From assembly GCA_026122225.1 (NCBI GenBank), contig JANEZZ010001624.1, forward strand, positions 62,001-126,000: a stretch of 64,000 bases of DNA, written 5' to 3'. Positions 20,383 through 31,189 of this stretch are shown here, piece by piece. The stretch comes from Heloderma charlesbogerti (Eukaryota > Chordata > Lepidosauria > Squamata > Helodermatidae). Both the position numbers and the translations under genes were made by a program. Position 1 is the first letter of the stretch; each line of letters begins with the position of its first letter. The notes beneath the pieces were generated by a model. The model searched no databases. It saw only the letters and a program-made list of their open reading frames with translations, and was not told the DNA's origin.

Positions 20383-21534
20383 CTTACCTTGAGTTTTCCT
20401 CTTTTCATGAGGCAACTCAAGCGGAACTCAAGCATGGTAATTTGATAGCTCATTATCTCCGATCTTTTAAAAAACGGAATGAAGGTCATTCAGTACGGGA
20501 AATGCCCTGGAGGTTCACAGCATCATCTAAAGGGCCTGCAAACATCCGTGAGTGAGCAATCCCAATAGCAGGACAAAAGCTCCATGTGAAGAAGCCCAAG
20601 ATCTTGTGTGAGTCAGAGTAAAGGGTGTCTGAATCACTGGATCTCAGTCAGTGCTGCTATCTAGAGACTGATGCTAGCCCCTTTCCCTTGCCTTGCCTTG
20701 CCTTCCTCCGTTCCCTTCACCACTTCTTCCCCAACTGGTTAATCTCTCCTCTCCTTCAGTGTGACAAATGCATTTCACTTCCCAGAAGCCCTAATCCTTC
20801 AAAATCACTCTCCTGAAATCAAGTTCTTGGATCAGCATCAAGCCTTGATTTGTGATCACACTGGCAACAAACTGCCTTGGTTGGGTGTTACATTTCTCTT
20901 CATCAATGACGATGCATAGTTTTGCAGAAGGCATAAAAATCACTCTTCCAGTCCTCTGGCATCTATGACTACAGTCCCAATGTTCACCTTTTTGCTTTCT
21001 CCCACACCATTCACATGTATGGGGAGAGGCAACTGAACTGAATTCTTCCCATTGCTACTCTTGAAGGCAACATTTCAGAGACGGCAAAACCAGATCCCAT
21101 CCCTAACAGTGGTGGCCTGGAACACACCAGTAGGGTTCTAGGTAGCCATTGACTCCGATGGGGAAAAGTAATTGAGCTCAATTCATTGCATAGCTCAGTG
21201 GTGCACAACGTCAGGTAGTCCAGGGGTCAATTTCCAGCCCCCTGGGGGCTGCACTCCCAGAGGTGGTAGTGCAGCAACAGCAAACAACTGCCGCTTGCTG
21301 CTGAAATTTGGTGGTAAACCTCTGAAGAGACTCAAAAGGGCCATATCGAACTTGAAAACAAGGTAAAATTGGCACTTCTGACTGAGTCTGTGGCAGTTTG
21401 CCACCACATTTCAGCAGCAAAATGCTGCCATCACATTTCAGTGGCACAGGGGAAGCCTTGGGGTGATGGGAGTTGAACTTCAGGACGGGGGGGGGGCTGA
21501 ATGTTGCCCACACCTTCCATAGCTGCTCCTGAAG
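20383..21534. other. Mostly unassigned; dispersed repeat at 21042-21160
   Basis: 21060-21150 resembles the tandem pair at 28923-29110 (GCAAAACCAGATCCCATCCC, GGCCTGGAACACACCAGTAG). No gene seen. (CCTTG)n is present near 20685-20705. Confidence 0.4.
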
Positions 21535-21584
21535 ACAACCATCATCATGGCCATCATTCGTAACCAAGTAAGATTGTCTTCCAG

Positions 21585-21670
21585 GGTCGAGTCTTAGCAG
21601 TGGGTCTGCAGGTGGCTGTGAAGGCCAATTCTGGATGCACACAGCCTCCCACAGTGAGGACATAGGTTTT
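21585..21670 (-). pseudogene. RTE-like LINE C-terminal zinc finger
   Basis: Reads ENLCPHCGRLCASRIGLHSH, a C-X2-C...H-X3-H-like finger typical of the end of this LINE class. It is separated from the rest of the ORF by FB-F and BovB, about 2.2 kb. Confidence 0.7.
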
Positions 21671-21907
21671 CAGGTAGGGATGGCAGAGAATTCCGCCACG
21701 GATCACGGTGAGGCCGAATGCCGGTGCATTCGGCCCCCCAAACTCCGTGGCAGAACGGCCTGCCACCCCCCCCGCCCCCCTGCGGATCCCCCCCAGGACG
21801 ACACTCACCTGGGGCAGATTTTCCGGGCGGCAGCAGCTCCGGCGGCGGCTCCAGCGGCGGCCAGTCTTCCAACCAGCTGCCGCCACCGCCGCCATTTCGT
21901 GCTGCAT

Positions 21908-23290
21908 TCAATATGCCAACAAATCTGGAACACTCAACAGTGGCCACAAGACTGGAAAAGGTCAGTTTACATTCCAATTCCAAAGAAGGGCAACACCAAA
22001 GAGTGTTCAAACTACCGCACCATTGTGCTCATTTCACATGCCAGCAAGGTGATGCTCAAAATCCTACAAGCTAGGCTTCAGCAGTATGCGAACCGAGAAC
22101 TACCGGAAGTACAAGCTGGGTTTCGAAGAGGCAGAGGAACTAGAGATCAAATCGCCAACATTCGCTGCATCATGGAGAAAGCAAGAGAATTCCAGAAAAA
22201 CATCTATTTCTGCTTCATTGACTACGCTAAAGCCTTTGATTGTGTGGATCACAACAAACTGTGGCAAATTCTTAAAGTGATGGGAGTACCAGACCACCTT
22301 ACCTGTCTCCTGAGAAACCTGTACGAGGGTCAAGAAGCAACAGTAAGAACCAGACATGGAACAACCGAGTGGTTCAAAATTGGGAAAGGAGTACGACAAG
22401 GCTGCATATTGTCACCCTGCTTATTTAACTTATATGCAGAGTACATCATGAGAAATGCCGGGTTGGATGAATCAGAGGTCGGAATTAAGATTGCTGGGAG
22501 AATTATCAACAACCTCCGATATGCAGACGATACCACCCTAATGGCAGAAAGTGAAGAGAATCTCAAGAGCCTCTTGTTGAGGGTGAAAGAGGAGAGTGCA
22601 AAAGCTGGTTTGAAACTCAACATTAAAAAAACGAAGATCATGGCATCTGGCCCCATCACTTCCTGGCATATAGAAGGGGAAGAAATGGAAGCAGTGACAG
22701 ATTTTACTTTCTTGGGCTCCAAGATCACCGCAGACGGTGACTGTAGCCATGAAATTAAAAGACGCTTGCTCCTTGGGAGGAAAGCTATGGCCAACCTAGA
22801 CAGCATAGTAAGAAGCAGAGACATCACCTTGCCGACAAAGGTCCATCTAATCAAAGCTATGGTTTTCCCAGTAGTAATGTATGGCTGTGAGAGCTGGACT
22901 ATAAGGAAGGCTGAGCGCCGAAGAATTGATGCTTTCGAACTGTGGTGCTGGAGAAGACTCTTACGAGTCCCCTGGACTGCAAGGAGGTCAAATCAGTCAA
23001 TCCTAAAGGAAATCAACCCTGAGTGCTCATTGGAAGGACAGATAATGAAGCTGAAGCTCCAATATTTTGGCCACCTAATGCGAAGAGAAAACTCCCTGGA
23101 AAAGACCCTGATGCTGGGAAAGACTGAAGGCAAAAGGAGAAGGGGACGGCAGAGGATGAGATGGCTAGATAGCATCACGGATGCAATGAATATGAACTTG
23201 AGCACGCTCCGGGAGAGAGCGCAGGACAGGAAGGCCTGGCGTGCTATGGTCCATGGGGCCACGAAGAGTCGGACACGACTGAACGACTGA
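21908..23290 (+). CDS. BovB ORF2p: reverse transcriptase and C-terminal domain
   Basis: A 461-codon stretch without stops. RT landmarks in order: VYIPIPKKGNTKECSNYRTI, EVQAGFRRGRGTRDQIANI, FIDYAKAFDCVDH, GVRQGCILSPCLFNLYAEYI and catalytic YADD (22519-22530). The BovB tail follows: FLGSKITADGDCSHEIKRR, YGCESWTIRKAERR, FGHLMRRENSLEKTL, TKSRTRLND. There is no natural start codon: the frame is open leftward through FB-F to an ATG at 21635, which is coincidental. The intact frame indicates a recent insertion. Compared with the 3437-4201 copy it lacks the premature stop. Confidence 0.85.
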   Translation, partial: SICQQIWNTQQWPQDWKRSVYIPIPKKGNTKECSNYRTIVLISHASKVMLKILQARLQQYANRELPEVQAGFRRGRGTRDQIANIRCIMEKAREFQKNIYFCFIDYAKAFDCVDHNKLWQILKVMGVPDHLTCLLRNLYEGQEATVRTRHGTTEWFKIGKGVRQGCILSPCLFNLYAEYIMRNAGLDESEVGIKIAGRIINNLRYADDTTLMAESEENLKSLLLRVKEESAKAGLKLNIKKTKIMASGPITSWHIEGEEMEAVTDFTFLGSKITADGDCSHEIKRRLLLGRKAMANLDSIVRSRDITLPTKVHLIKAMVFPVVMYGCESWTIRKAERRRIDAFELWCWRRLLRVPWTARRSNQSILKEINPECSLEGQIMKLKLQYFGHLMRRENSLEKTLMLGKTEGKRRRGRQRMRWLDSITDAMNMNLSTLRERAQDRKAWRAMVHGATKSRTRLND

Positions 23291-23320
23291 ACAACAACAA
23301 CAAAAAAAAGAAAAAGAAAA
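21908..23320 (+). mobile_element. BovB (RTE) LINE, 5'-truncated, intact RT frame
   Basis: Starts at CATTCAATATGCCAACAAAT inside FB-F and ends GACTGAACAACAACAACA plus an A/G-rich tail. It is the longest BovB copy here; the endonuclease domain is missing. Confidence 0.85.
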
Positions 23321-23854
23321 AGAAAGACATGATAGGCTACGTAAAGATTTACGTAGCCATCATGACTAGGTTTAAAAAAAAAAAACACGACGTGATAGGC
23401 TACGTAAATCTTCTCATAGCCTATCATGGCTGGGTGGGTTAAAAAAAAAAAACGCGTACGCAAATGGCGGTGGCTACATTTGCGTCCCTTCGCTGAGCCG
23501 TGATAGGCTAAGTAAATATTTACATAGCCTATCACAGCAAAAGCAGGGACGCAAATGGCGCAGCAGACGCCATTTGCATCCCCTCACTTTGCCGTGATAG
23601 GCTACGTAAATATTTACGTAGCCTATCACAGCCTAGTGAAGGGACGCAAATGTTGGCCACTATGCCGGCCGCCATTTGCATCCACATACCTGCCGCAGCC
23701 AGTTGTCCGGCTGCAGATGCACCCAGCCAGCAGCTCCGCAGCATCACCGCAGAGCGGAGCCGGCCAGGGAGGATTCCGGGGGGAGGGACGAAGTGCCTCC
23801 CCCCCCACTGCGGATGCCATTTATGAAACAGGTAAGTGGTTTCGTACATCCCTA

Positions 23855-25535
23855 CCTTTTGCCCTGTACTCGTGCTTCTTCAAAGTCCATAGCGCCTTTA
23901 ATATAGACTGACCTCCAATTGGAACGCTCATGGGTTAGAGCTTCCCAATTCTCAATGCTTATGTTACAGTTTTTTAGATTAGCTTTGAGAATATCTTTAA
24001 ATCTCTTTTTCTGTCCACCAATATTCCGTTTTCCATTCATAAGCTGGAAATAAAGTAGCTGCTTTGGGAGACGATGATCAGGCATTCGAACAACATGGCC
24101 GGTCCAGCAAAGTTGATGTTGGAGAATTATTGTTTCAACGCTGGTGGTCTTTGCTTCTTTCAATACGCTGACATTAGTCCATCTGTCTTCCCAAGTAATT
24201 TGCAGAATTTCTCAGAGGCAGCGTTGATGAAATCTTTCGAGAAGTTGGAGGTGGTGTTTATAGATGGTCCATGTTTCACAGGCGTACAGTAAGGTCAATA
24301 GTACAATGGCTTTGTAAACAAGCATTTTGGTCTCCCTGCGAGTGTCCCAATCCTCGAACACTCTACACTTCATTCGGGAGAATGCTACAGTCGCAGAGCT
24401 CAGGCGATGCTGAATTTCAGCATCTATGTCGGCTTTTGTGGAGAGATGGCTGCCAAGATAAGAAAAGTGATGGACATTTTCCAGCATCACACCGTTAAGC
24501 TGGATTGATGGCGCTACGGTTTGTGCTTGCTGGTAAAGCACTTTGGTTTTTTTGATGTTAAGCGAGAGGCCGAGCTTTTCATATGCTTCTGTGAAGATGT
24601 CTAGGATAGTTTGGAGATCTTCCTCTGAGTGTGCGCAGATTACATTATCATCAGCATATTGAAGTTCTATGACAGAGGTTGTAATTACTTTACTTTTTGC
24701 TTTCAGCCTACTGAGATTAAAAAGTTTTCCATCTGTTCGATATATGATTTCTACCCCAGTGGGAAGTTTCCCTTCAACAAGGCGTAGAATCATAGCGATG
24801 AAGATAGCGAATAAAGTTGGAGCAATGACGCATCCCTGTTTGACGCCTGATCCCACTTTGAATGGATCACTTTGAGAGCCACTGTTATCCAAGATTGTTG
24901 CCGTCATGTCATCCTGGAGGAGCCACAAGATGTTCACAAATTTATTAGGGCATCCGGTTTTCAAAAGGATGGTCCAGAGAGCAGTTCAGTTTACAGTGTC
25001 GAAGGCCTTAGACAGATCAATAAACGCCATGTACAGGGATTGGTTTTGCTCCCTGCATTTTTCTTGGAGCTGTTGTACGGTGAAGATCATGTCCACTGTC
25101 CCCCTGGAGGGGCAGAAGCCATTTTGGGATTCAGGGAGGATGTCATCTGAGATAGGTAAAAGGTGGTTTGTGAGGATCCTTGCCAGGGTTTTGCCTGCTG
25201 TAGCTAGAAGGGAGATGCCTCAGTAGTTTCCACAATCTGTTCTATCACCCTTTTTGAAGAGAGTGATAATTATGGCATCCCTGAAGTCTGCTGGGATCTT
25301 CTCCCTCATCCAGATTTTTTCGATGAGCTTGTGAAGCTGTCGTATAGCTTCAGGCCCACCTTCTTTAAAGACTTCAAGAGGGATCCCATCGGGTCCACTA
25401 GCTTTGTTATTTTTCATTTGGTTGATGGCTTTACTGACTTCCTCCAAACTAGGGGATACTGCAAGCTCATCTCTGGTTTGTTTTTGTGGGATTTGCAAGA
25501 AAACCTCATCAGCCACAAGAGAGTTACGGTTAAGA
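23855..25535 (-). pseudogene. RTE-like LINE reverse transcriptase and C-terminal region
   Basis: 25516-25220 carries NQMKNNKASGPDGIP (RT motif before palm) and ITLFKKGDRTDCGNY. After a stop, AFIDLSKAFDTVN and the 24964-24212 frame follow, with VGSGVKQGCVIAPTLFAI and the catalytic YADD (24647-24658 on the complement). LLYACETWTIYKHHL and GHVVRMPDHRLPKQLLYFQL (24163-23852) follow. In-frame stops at about 25219 and elsewhere inactivate it. Confidence 0.8.
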
Positions 25536-25536
25536 A

Positions 25537-25579
25537 CTTCGGCTATTGGGCGGTATAGAAATGAAATAAATAAAATAAA
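25537..25579 (+). mobile_element. 43-bp L2-type LINE tail insertion with target duplication
   Basis: CTTCGGCTATTGGGCGGTAT then AGAAATG and AATAAATAAAAT-type tail: exactly the last bases of the L2-type 3' end (compare 42655-42690). TTAAGAA flanks both sides (25530-25536 and 25580-25586). The insertion is almost nothing but the 3' recognition end. Confidence 0.75.
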
Positions 25580-25622
25580 TTAAGAAGGTTGTGGTAATGC
25601 TCTTTCCAACGCAGTGCAATAG

Positions 25623-26553
25623 TAGGAATGGCGGTGAATTCCACCATGGATTTCAGTGAGGCTGAATGCACTGGCATTCAGCCCCCTGAAACCCGTGGCG
25701 GAACGGCCTCCCACCCCCCACCCCCCCCCCGCAGATTCCCCCCCGGGACGAAGCTTACCTGGGGCGGATGTTCCAGCGGTGGCGGCAGCTGGTCTTTCGA
25801 CCGGCTGCCGTGGCTGCCATTTCCATTCTGGTCTTTGCCGTGATAGGCTAAGTATTTACATAGCCTATCATGGCAAACAAACAAACAAAAAAAAGTGTAT
25901 GCAAATGGTGGCGGCTACGGCGGCTGCCATTTGCGTTCCCTTTTTTTCTCTGTTTTAGCCGACGTAAATATTTACGTAAGCTATTACGGCGAAAAAGAGG
26001 GGAACGCAAATAGCGTAGTGGGCGCTATTTGAGTTCCCCTTTTTTTCACTCTAATAGCTTACGTAAATATTTACATAGGCTAAAACGGCGGGGGGGGAAG
26101 GAATGCAAAAAGCGCCCACTACGCTATTTGCGTTCCCCTTTTTTTCGCCATAATAGCTTACGTAAATATTTATGTAGGCTAAAACGGCGAAAAATAGGGA
26201 ACGCAAATGGCGGCCACTGTAGCCGCCACCATTTGCGTACCCTGTTTTTTGTTTGTTTGTTTTTTGCTTGCCATGATAGGCTACGTAAATACTTACGTGG
26301 CCTATCATGGCAGCCTGGCTGGATGCAAATGCGTCCGCAGCAGCCCGTCCGCGGACGGAAGTCCAGCTGCGGACGGACCTGGCCGGCTGCTCCACGGAGC
26401 TGCTGCGGAGTGGAGCCAGCTGGGCAGGATTCCAGGGGGGAGGACCGGATCGCCTACCCCCCCCGTCGAGGATTCCGGGGGGAGGGATGGAGCACCTCCC
26501 CCCCCACTGCGAATCACATCCGCAAAAAGGTAAATGACTTTTGTACATCCCTA
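25623..26553. mobile_element. FB-G: fold-back hAT-like element (931 bp)
   Basis: TAGGAATGGCGGTGAATTCC...TTGTACATCCCTA; flanks TGCAATAG and TGGAATAG (7 of 8). Donors: GCTTACCT 25753-25760 left-facing; AGGTAAAT 26528-26535 right-facing, GT 24 nt from the end. Three stacked palindromes with TTACGTAAATATTTACGTAA-like cores lie between 25840 and 26310. It sits inside the RTE-like LINE linker. Confidence 0.8.
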
Positions 26554-27898
26554 TGGAATAGACTCTTTGTCCTTTAGGAGTTTGTCACCATCTATTGAGC
26601 ATAGGGGTTTTGTACCATGATTTGTTGGTCCGTAGATGGCCTTTGTGGCATTAAAAAAACCCCGTACATCATGGGCATCTGCAAAATGCTGGATTTCTTG
26701 AGCTTTCTTTATCCACCAGGTGTTCTTAAGTTCTCTAGTTCTTCTTTGGACCTCAGCCTTTGCACCGACATGGATTTTTTTCTTAGCGGCACAGTTGATG
26801 TCTTTTTGCCGTATTTGGAAGGCTTTCCTTTTCTTATCAATAATATGTTCAATCCCCCTATCATTCTCATCGAACCAATCCTGATGTTTCTTAGTTTGGT
26901 ATCTGATAGTTTGTTCACAGGCTGCGATAATGGAGGTCTTCAGTTTATTCCAGTGTTCCTCGACATTTTCAGAGGTTTCCATAGGTAGGTGTTCCTTAAG
27001 AGTTGTTTGAAAGCAGGCTTGTTTAATAGGATATTGAAGGGCTTGGGTGTTGATTTTATGTCTTAGTTTTCTTATTTGGAGCCTACGTTGAGGGACAATC
27101 TTAATGGCCATCATGGAATGAATTAATTGGTGGTCTATCCAGCAGTCATCGGCATTCGTCATGGTTCTGATACGGAGTACATTGCAGCGATCTCTGGCAC
27201 AGACAATGCCCGTGCTTCGACCGAGGGTGCTTCCATGATGTTTTAAATTTATTTTTCTGGCGAAAGAGTGTGTTGGTAATAACAAGATTATGCTCTGCAC
27301 ATTTAGTCAGAAGTAGAATTCCATTCTGGTTGCTATTGCCGACTCCTTCTTTCCCAATGGTTCCTGGCCACAAATCAAAATCACACCCAACTCTTGCACT
27401 GAAATCGCCCAGGAGGATAATTTTGTCCTCCTTAGGTATCTCTGATAAGATGGTGTTCAGCTGGGAGTAAAAAATTTCTTTGATGTTTTCATCAGCATTT
27501 AATGTTGGTGCATAAGCATTTAAAATAGTTGCCTGCTGGTTTTTGGTGAGTTTTATTCAAAGGGTTGAGAGTCGTTCATTAATGCCAGTAGGAACTTCTG
27601 ACAAGAGCTTCATAAGATCATTTTTAATAGCAAAGCCTACTCCATGTATTCTTCGTTCTTGTTCAGGCAGTCCTTTCCAGAAGAAGGTATAACCTCCTTT
27701 TTCTTCCTTCAGTTGTCCCTCTCCTGCTCTTCGGGTTTCTTGGAGTGCTGCTATGTCAGTGTTAAAACATCGCAGTTCCCTTGCAATGATGGCAGTCTTG
27801 TGTTGAGGGCGTTCACTATCTGTATTGTCTAGCAGTGTCCATATATTCCATGTTCCAAAATTCATTTGTCTTTTGCAACCGCTAAGTGGTGACCCCAC
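26554..27898 (-). pseudogene. RTE-like LINE endonuclease and linker
   Basis: The frame 27898-27557 begins NFGTWNIWTLL and contains DIAALQETRR (the catalytic Glu region of the AP endonuclease) and GVGFAIKNDL. After a stop the next frame reads ILLGDFSARVG (GDFNA-type motif) and the 27300-26551 frame reads SFARKINLKHHGS and ADDCWIDHQLI (SDHR-type). The linker ends where FB-G is inserted (KDKESIP). Several frames are needed, so it is not translatable. The enzyme would nick target DNA to prime reverse transcription. Confidence 0.75.
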
Positions 27899-28011
27899 TG
27901 GATGTGGTTATCCAGTCAGGGAAACGGTGAGGCAGACTATGTTTAGGGCACCTTTTCTAGCTCCCTCCCCATACGGGGTGAGCAGAGTGGATCCTAAATA
28001 GGACTGCTCAG

Positions 28012-28386
28012 TAGAGATGGCGGAGAATTCCGCCACGGACTCCAGTGAGGCTGGGTTCTTTGGAATCCAGCCCCCTGGAGTCCATGGTGGAATGGAGCAA
28101 TCCCCCCCCACCACCCCACGAAGTCTGCGTGGACCAGATCCTACCTGCCTCCAGCAGGTCCGGATCTGGCCGGTGCTGGCCGCTGGCCGGGCTGCGGCTG
28201 CAAATGGTGTCCTGCGTAGCAGATGCCATTGGCGTGCCTCCCTTTGGCCATGATGGGCTACATAAATCCTTTGGTAGCCTATCACGGCAAAACAGGGACG
28301 CAAATGGGGTCCCCTTGGGACGCCATTTGCGGCCACAGCCTGGCCGCAGCCAGAAGTCAGGCTAAGTGAGGTTTCGTACACCCCTA
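28012..28386. mobile_element. FB-H: short fold-back hAT-like element (375 bp), perfect 8-bp duplication
   Basis: TAGAGATGGCGGAGAATTCC...TCGTACACCCCTA, flanked by CTGCTCAG (28004-28011 and 28387-28394). It has a single GGCTACATAAATCC...GGTAGCCTATCACGGC palindrome. The left donor-like site is TCCTACCT (28139-28146); the right site is mutated to GGCTAAGT, losing the GT. Confidence 0.85.
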
Positions 28387-28394
28387 CTGCTCAG

Positions 28395-28904
28395 TCGTGG
28401 ATACAGCTGCCGAACTACTCAACTGCCTCAGTCCTTGAGTCAGGACGACTGAATCTGTATCCATTGCCCATGTGCCGGTCCATGACTAGGGGCTTCCAGA
28501 TTTCACAGTCCTGCCCCCATTGCCATTTGCCAATCGCCATGGGACTTTTGGTTGTTTGGGGTTTGGATTGGAAGATGCCTATGCGTGAATTTGTTTTATG
28601 TGTGGAGATCAGTGCACAATGATCAACACACAGTCTTCACAGAAAAAGGCTCTAATCCAACGGCATGAATAACATGACGATTGGTAGTCCTTTATCTGCT
28701 GCAGTTTTCATCCGCCTTCACAGCCGTTGTAACATACACCTTGTTATCTTCTGCCTGTTCTGCCATTGAGGACTTTCTTGTATCGTTCTTTGTCTGGTTC
28801 CTCTCCTTTGACCTTACCGCCATGGATGGCCCTTCTAGGAGTACATGACTCCCGACGGCTTCACTCACAGGGTTCATTGGAGCACACAAGCCCACTCACC
28901 ACAG
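28395..28904. other. Possible 5'-UTR of the RTE-like LINE or unassigned
   Basis: No coding potential. Its position just upstream of the LINE, across FB-H, makes 5'-UTR plausible. Confidence 0.3.
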
Positions 28905-28922
28905 CAAGGTGTCAATCCAGCA

Positions 28923-29110
28923 AGTGAGTCCTGAAGACAACATTGCAGAGATGGCAAAACCAGACCCCATCCCTGAGAGTGGGTGGCCTAGAACCCACCA
29001 ACAGGGTTCCGGAGAGCCATTCACAGCCATTCTTGAGGATGACATTGCAGAGATTGTCAAAGCAGGCCCCATCATCTGGCAGCCAATAGCCTAGAGCCCA
29101 CCAACAAGGA
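28923..29110 (+). repeat. Two tandem ~100-bp units of a dispersed repeat
   Basis: ACATTGCAGAGATGGCAAAA and ACATTGCAGAGATTGTCAAA start the two units; each contains CCTAGA(A/G)CCCACCAACA. A single copy lies at 21042-21160. Confidence 0.55.
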
Positions 29111-29337
29111 TCCCACATGAGCTCCCCTCCCAGCACCTTCCCACTCTAGGCTGTTGGGTGCCAGTTGCCTAATCACGAAGCTTCTTCTATGTCCATTTAG
29201 CCTTCTGGCATGGACAGCTTGCTTTGGTAGGCAAAGCTCTCGGTGTGACCAAACACACTCACCCTGGGCCCATTCTGACATTTTGTATATGGTGTGGGAG
29301 CCTCCAACAAACTGGGCTAACTGGACTGGAGTGGGCA

Positions 29338-29548
29338 GGGCCATGGCTCAGTGGCAGGGCATGTGCGTTGCATGCAGAAGGTCCCGGGGTTGATCCTCAG
29401 CATCTCCAAGTAGGGTAAGGAAAGATGACTGACTGAAACCATGGGGAGCCACTGCTGCCAGTCAGTGTTGACAACTCTGGGCTAGATGGACTCACAACAC
29501 TATAGTCTGACTCACTATAAGGCAGCTTCCGATGTTCCTATAGCCCAA
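29338..29548 (+). mobile_element. tRNA-derived SINE, full-length
   Basis: Box A TGGCTCAGTGG (29344-29354) and box B-like GGTTGATCC (29388-29396) form a split pol III promoter. The body has GGGAGCCACTGCTGCCAGTC and GGGCTAGATGGACTCACAAC, and the tail is ATAAGGCAGCTTCCGATGTT. Best copy of the family in the window. Confidence 0.75.
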
Positions 29549-31185
29549 GTGCGAGAGGAACCACAGCACGGGAAGGAGCCTCATGCCATGAAGCTGGCTT
29601 CAGAAAGGCCCTCAGTGTGGAATTCATCCTGGTGCTGTGTTTGGCCTGCAATCCAATCCACCCTGACTTGGGAGTAAGCCCCATTGATACAGTGGGGCAT
29701 TCTTCTAACAGGCTTAGGATCATGGTGCAAGGGTTTACGTTCTAGGTTTTTGTACTCAGCTTTTCGGCTGGTGCTGCCTTGTTTCTCGTCTCATTGTAGA
29801 TCCACAGGAGTGTGCCAATGATCAAGTGCCTGATTATGCGTATGAATAGTATTTCAAGGAAGTGCTGTGGAATTAAAATTCAGGGAGAAGTGAAGCTTTA
29901 TTACAAATCCTGCATTCATATTCAAACTATGCTAATTCAGTATCATTGGATTCAGTCAGGAAGGCACTTAAGAACAAAAGGGCACAAAAATACACAAAGC
30001 AGAAACATTTGGTGGAAAAGAAAAGACAAAACACTGGATGTTTTTCCTACAGCCTTGCTACATTTTTCAAATATTGTTCTTCGATAAGTAGTTATGAAAG
30101 ATTCACCGATATTAATCAAAATAGAATAGAGGGCCTGCAATGCTTTTGTGAACTGCAGCTGAAAGGCAGTGAAAGGAATAAAATAAAGACTTTTTTGCTG
30201 TTGTTCAGACTTGGAGGAATGGGACAGAAAAAGAAAAAAACAAAGGTTTCCAGTGAATTCCCACAACTACAGGGTCACGGCCACAAGACTGTGAAGACAC
30301 AGTCATCATGTGAATCTACCACCTGGCCAATGCTGTTCAGGGTCTGTGTGCTTACCCTTTGAGTTCACCGAATCCGCCAGAAGGATATCAAAGGCCAGTA
30401 CCAGGGTCATGCCCGAACTGGGGGCTTCCCAGAAGCATCTTGCCAGCCACCCTTGGAAACAGGGTACTGGTCTAGATGGGGCTGTGTTCTGATCCAGGCA
30501 GCAGGGTTCTTTTTGTCATCTCGGTTTTATATACCAGCTTTTATTAAAACACCGAAATTATCATAATTCTTTCTTTCTTTATATCCTGCTCCTCTGCTAG
30601 AAGTATCCATCCCAGAACAGCATTTCAGCAGAAGGGGAAGTGTGCCCACACGCTGGTGGCTGTGCTTCATTTACACAGCAGCAGCAGCTGGGTTCACACA
30701 ACACGCTACGCCATGGTGGGTACGTTCCGGGAGCAGCCCACGGGGGTCAACGTAGCATGTGGGGTGGGGCATTCTCACCACCTACGAGGGGTTAGTTACC
30801 CACCCTCAGAACCCACGCTGTGCAGTAGGGGTCACGGGCCCCGCGGTGGCTTACAGTGTCATGTGGGGAGCTCCCGTAGACTAATGCAAGGGGCCAGGGA
30901 GACGGCCGCCTACAGCAGCTGGAAACGCCGCCGATGCTCTGCCCCAGTCAGCAGACCTCGACGGCTGAGAGCTGCTGTGCAACAGAGGGCTGGCCGGCAC
31001 AAGCCATTTCTGTCGTGGGGGCCACTGGGATGTGCAGCTGCTGCAGTGGGAGGACATCAGGGGGGGTGGCTGCTAGGGCGTAAGTAAACTATGCTGCCCG
31101 GTGTGGTTCAGTGGTCATGTGAGGGGAGGGAGGCCCACGGATCCCATCCTATTCCCTGCAGCATGGCTCTGCAGCGCCATTGGCC
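29549..31185. other. Unassigned; 29830-30290 non-repetitive, 30640-31090 GC-rich
   Basis: 29830-30290 is single-copy-looking and AT-leaning, with no protein signature. 30640-31090 is GC-rich with a 143-codon open frame of low-complexity composition; I see no domain. No RNA gene. Confidence 0.3.
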
Positions 31186-31189
31186 CCCT

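Larger units (their letters stand above)
21675..23854. mobile_element. FB-F: fold-back hAT-like element split by BovB
   Basis: Left part 21675-21907 (TAGGGATGGCAGAG..., donor-like ACTCACCT 21803-21810). Right part about 23320-23854 with GTGATAGGCTACG palindromes, GCAAATGGCG arms, and the end AGGTAAGTGGTTTCGTAC...CCCTA (donor 23830-23837, GT 23 nt from the end). No matching 8-bp flanks: TTTTCAGG on the left, CCTTTTGC on the right. The two halves may therefore have been rearranged. Confidence 0.7.
21535..27935 (-). mobile_element. RTE/Proto2-like LINE, split by four insertions
   Basis: Sense runs right to left: endonuclease 27898-27146, linker 27300-26554, reverse transcriptase 25516-24212, C-terminal part 24163-23855, and the final CCHC-like zinc finger on the other side of an insertion at 21663-21590. 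Insertions are FB-G (25623-26553), a 43-bp LINE tail (25537-25579), and FB-F with BovB inside (21675-23854). FB-H at 28012 probably lies in its 5'-UTR. Clade assignment is from motif memory and could be revised. Confidence 0.7.

Noticed and set aside
22330..22854. 174-codon minus-strand frame
   Set aside because: Shadow of the BovB reverse transcriptase; its residues mirror the sense frame and it recurs antisense to other BovB copies.
23320..23660. Regularly spaced GTGATAGGCTACG repeats resembling a CRISPR array
   Set aside because: The repeats alternate in orientation, are halves of palindromes inside a transposon with target duplications, and there are no unique spacers or cas genes. The genome is vertebrate.
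29338..29400. tRNA gene
   Set aside because: Boxes A and B are present, but the sequence cannot form a full cloverleaf and continues into a SINE body and tail shared by other copies.
30656..31087. 143-codon GC-rich frame as a host exon
   Set aside because: No domain, no convincing splice context and biased composition; kept as unassigned.
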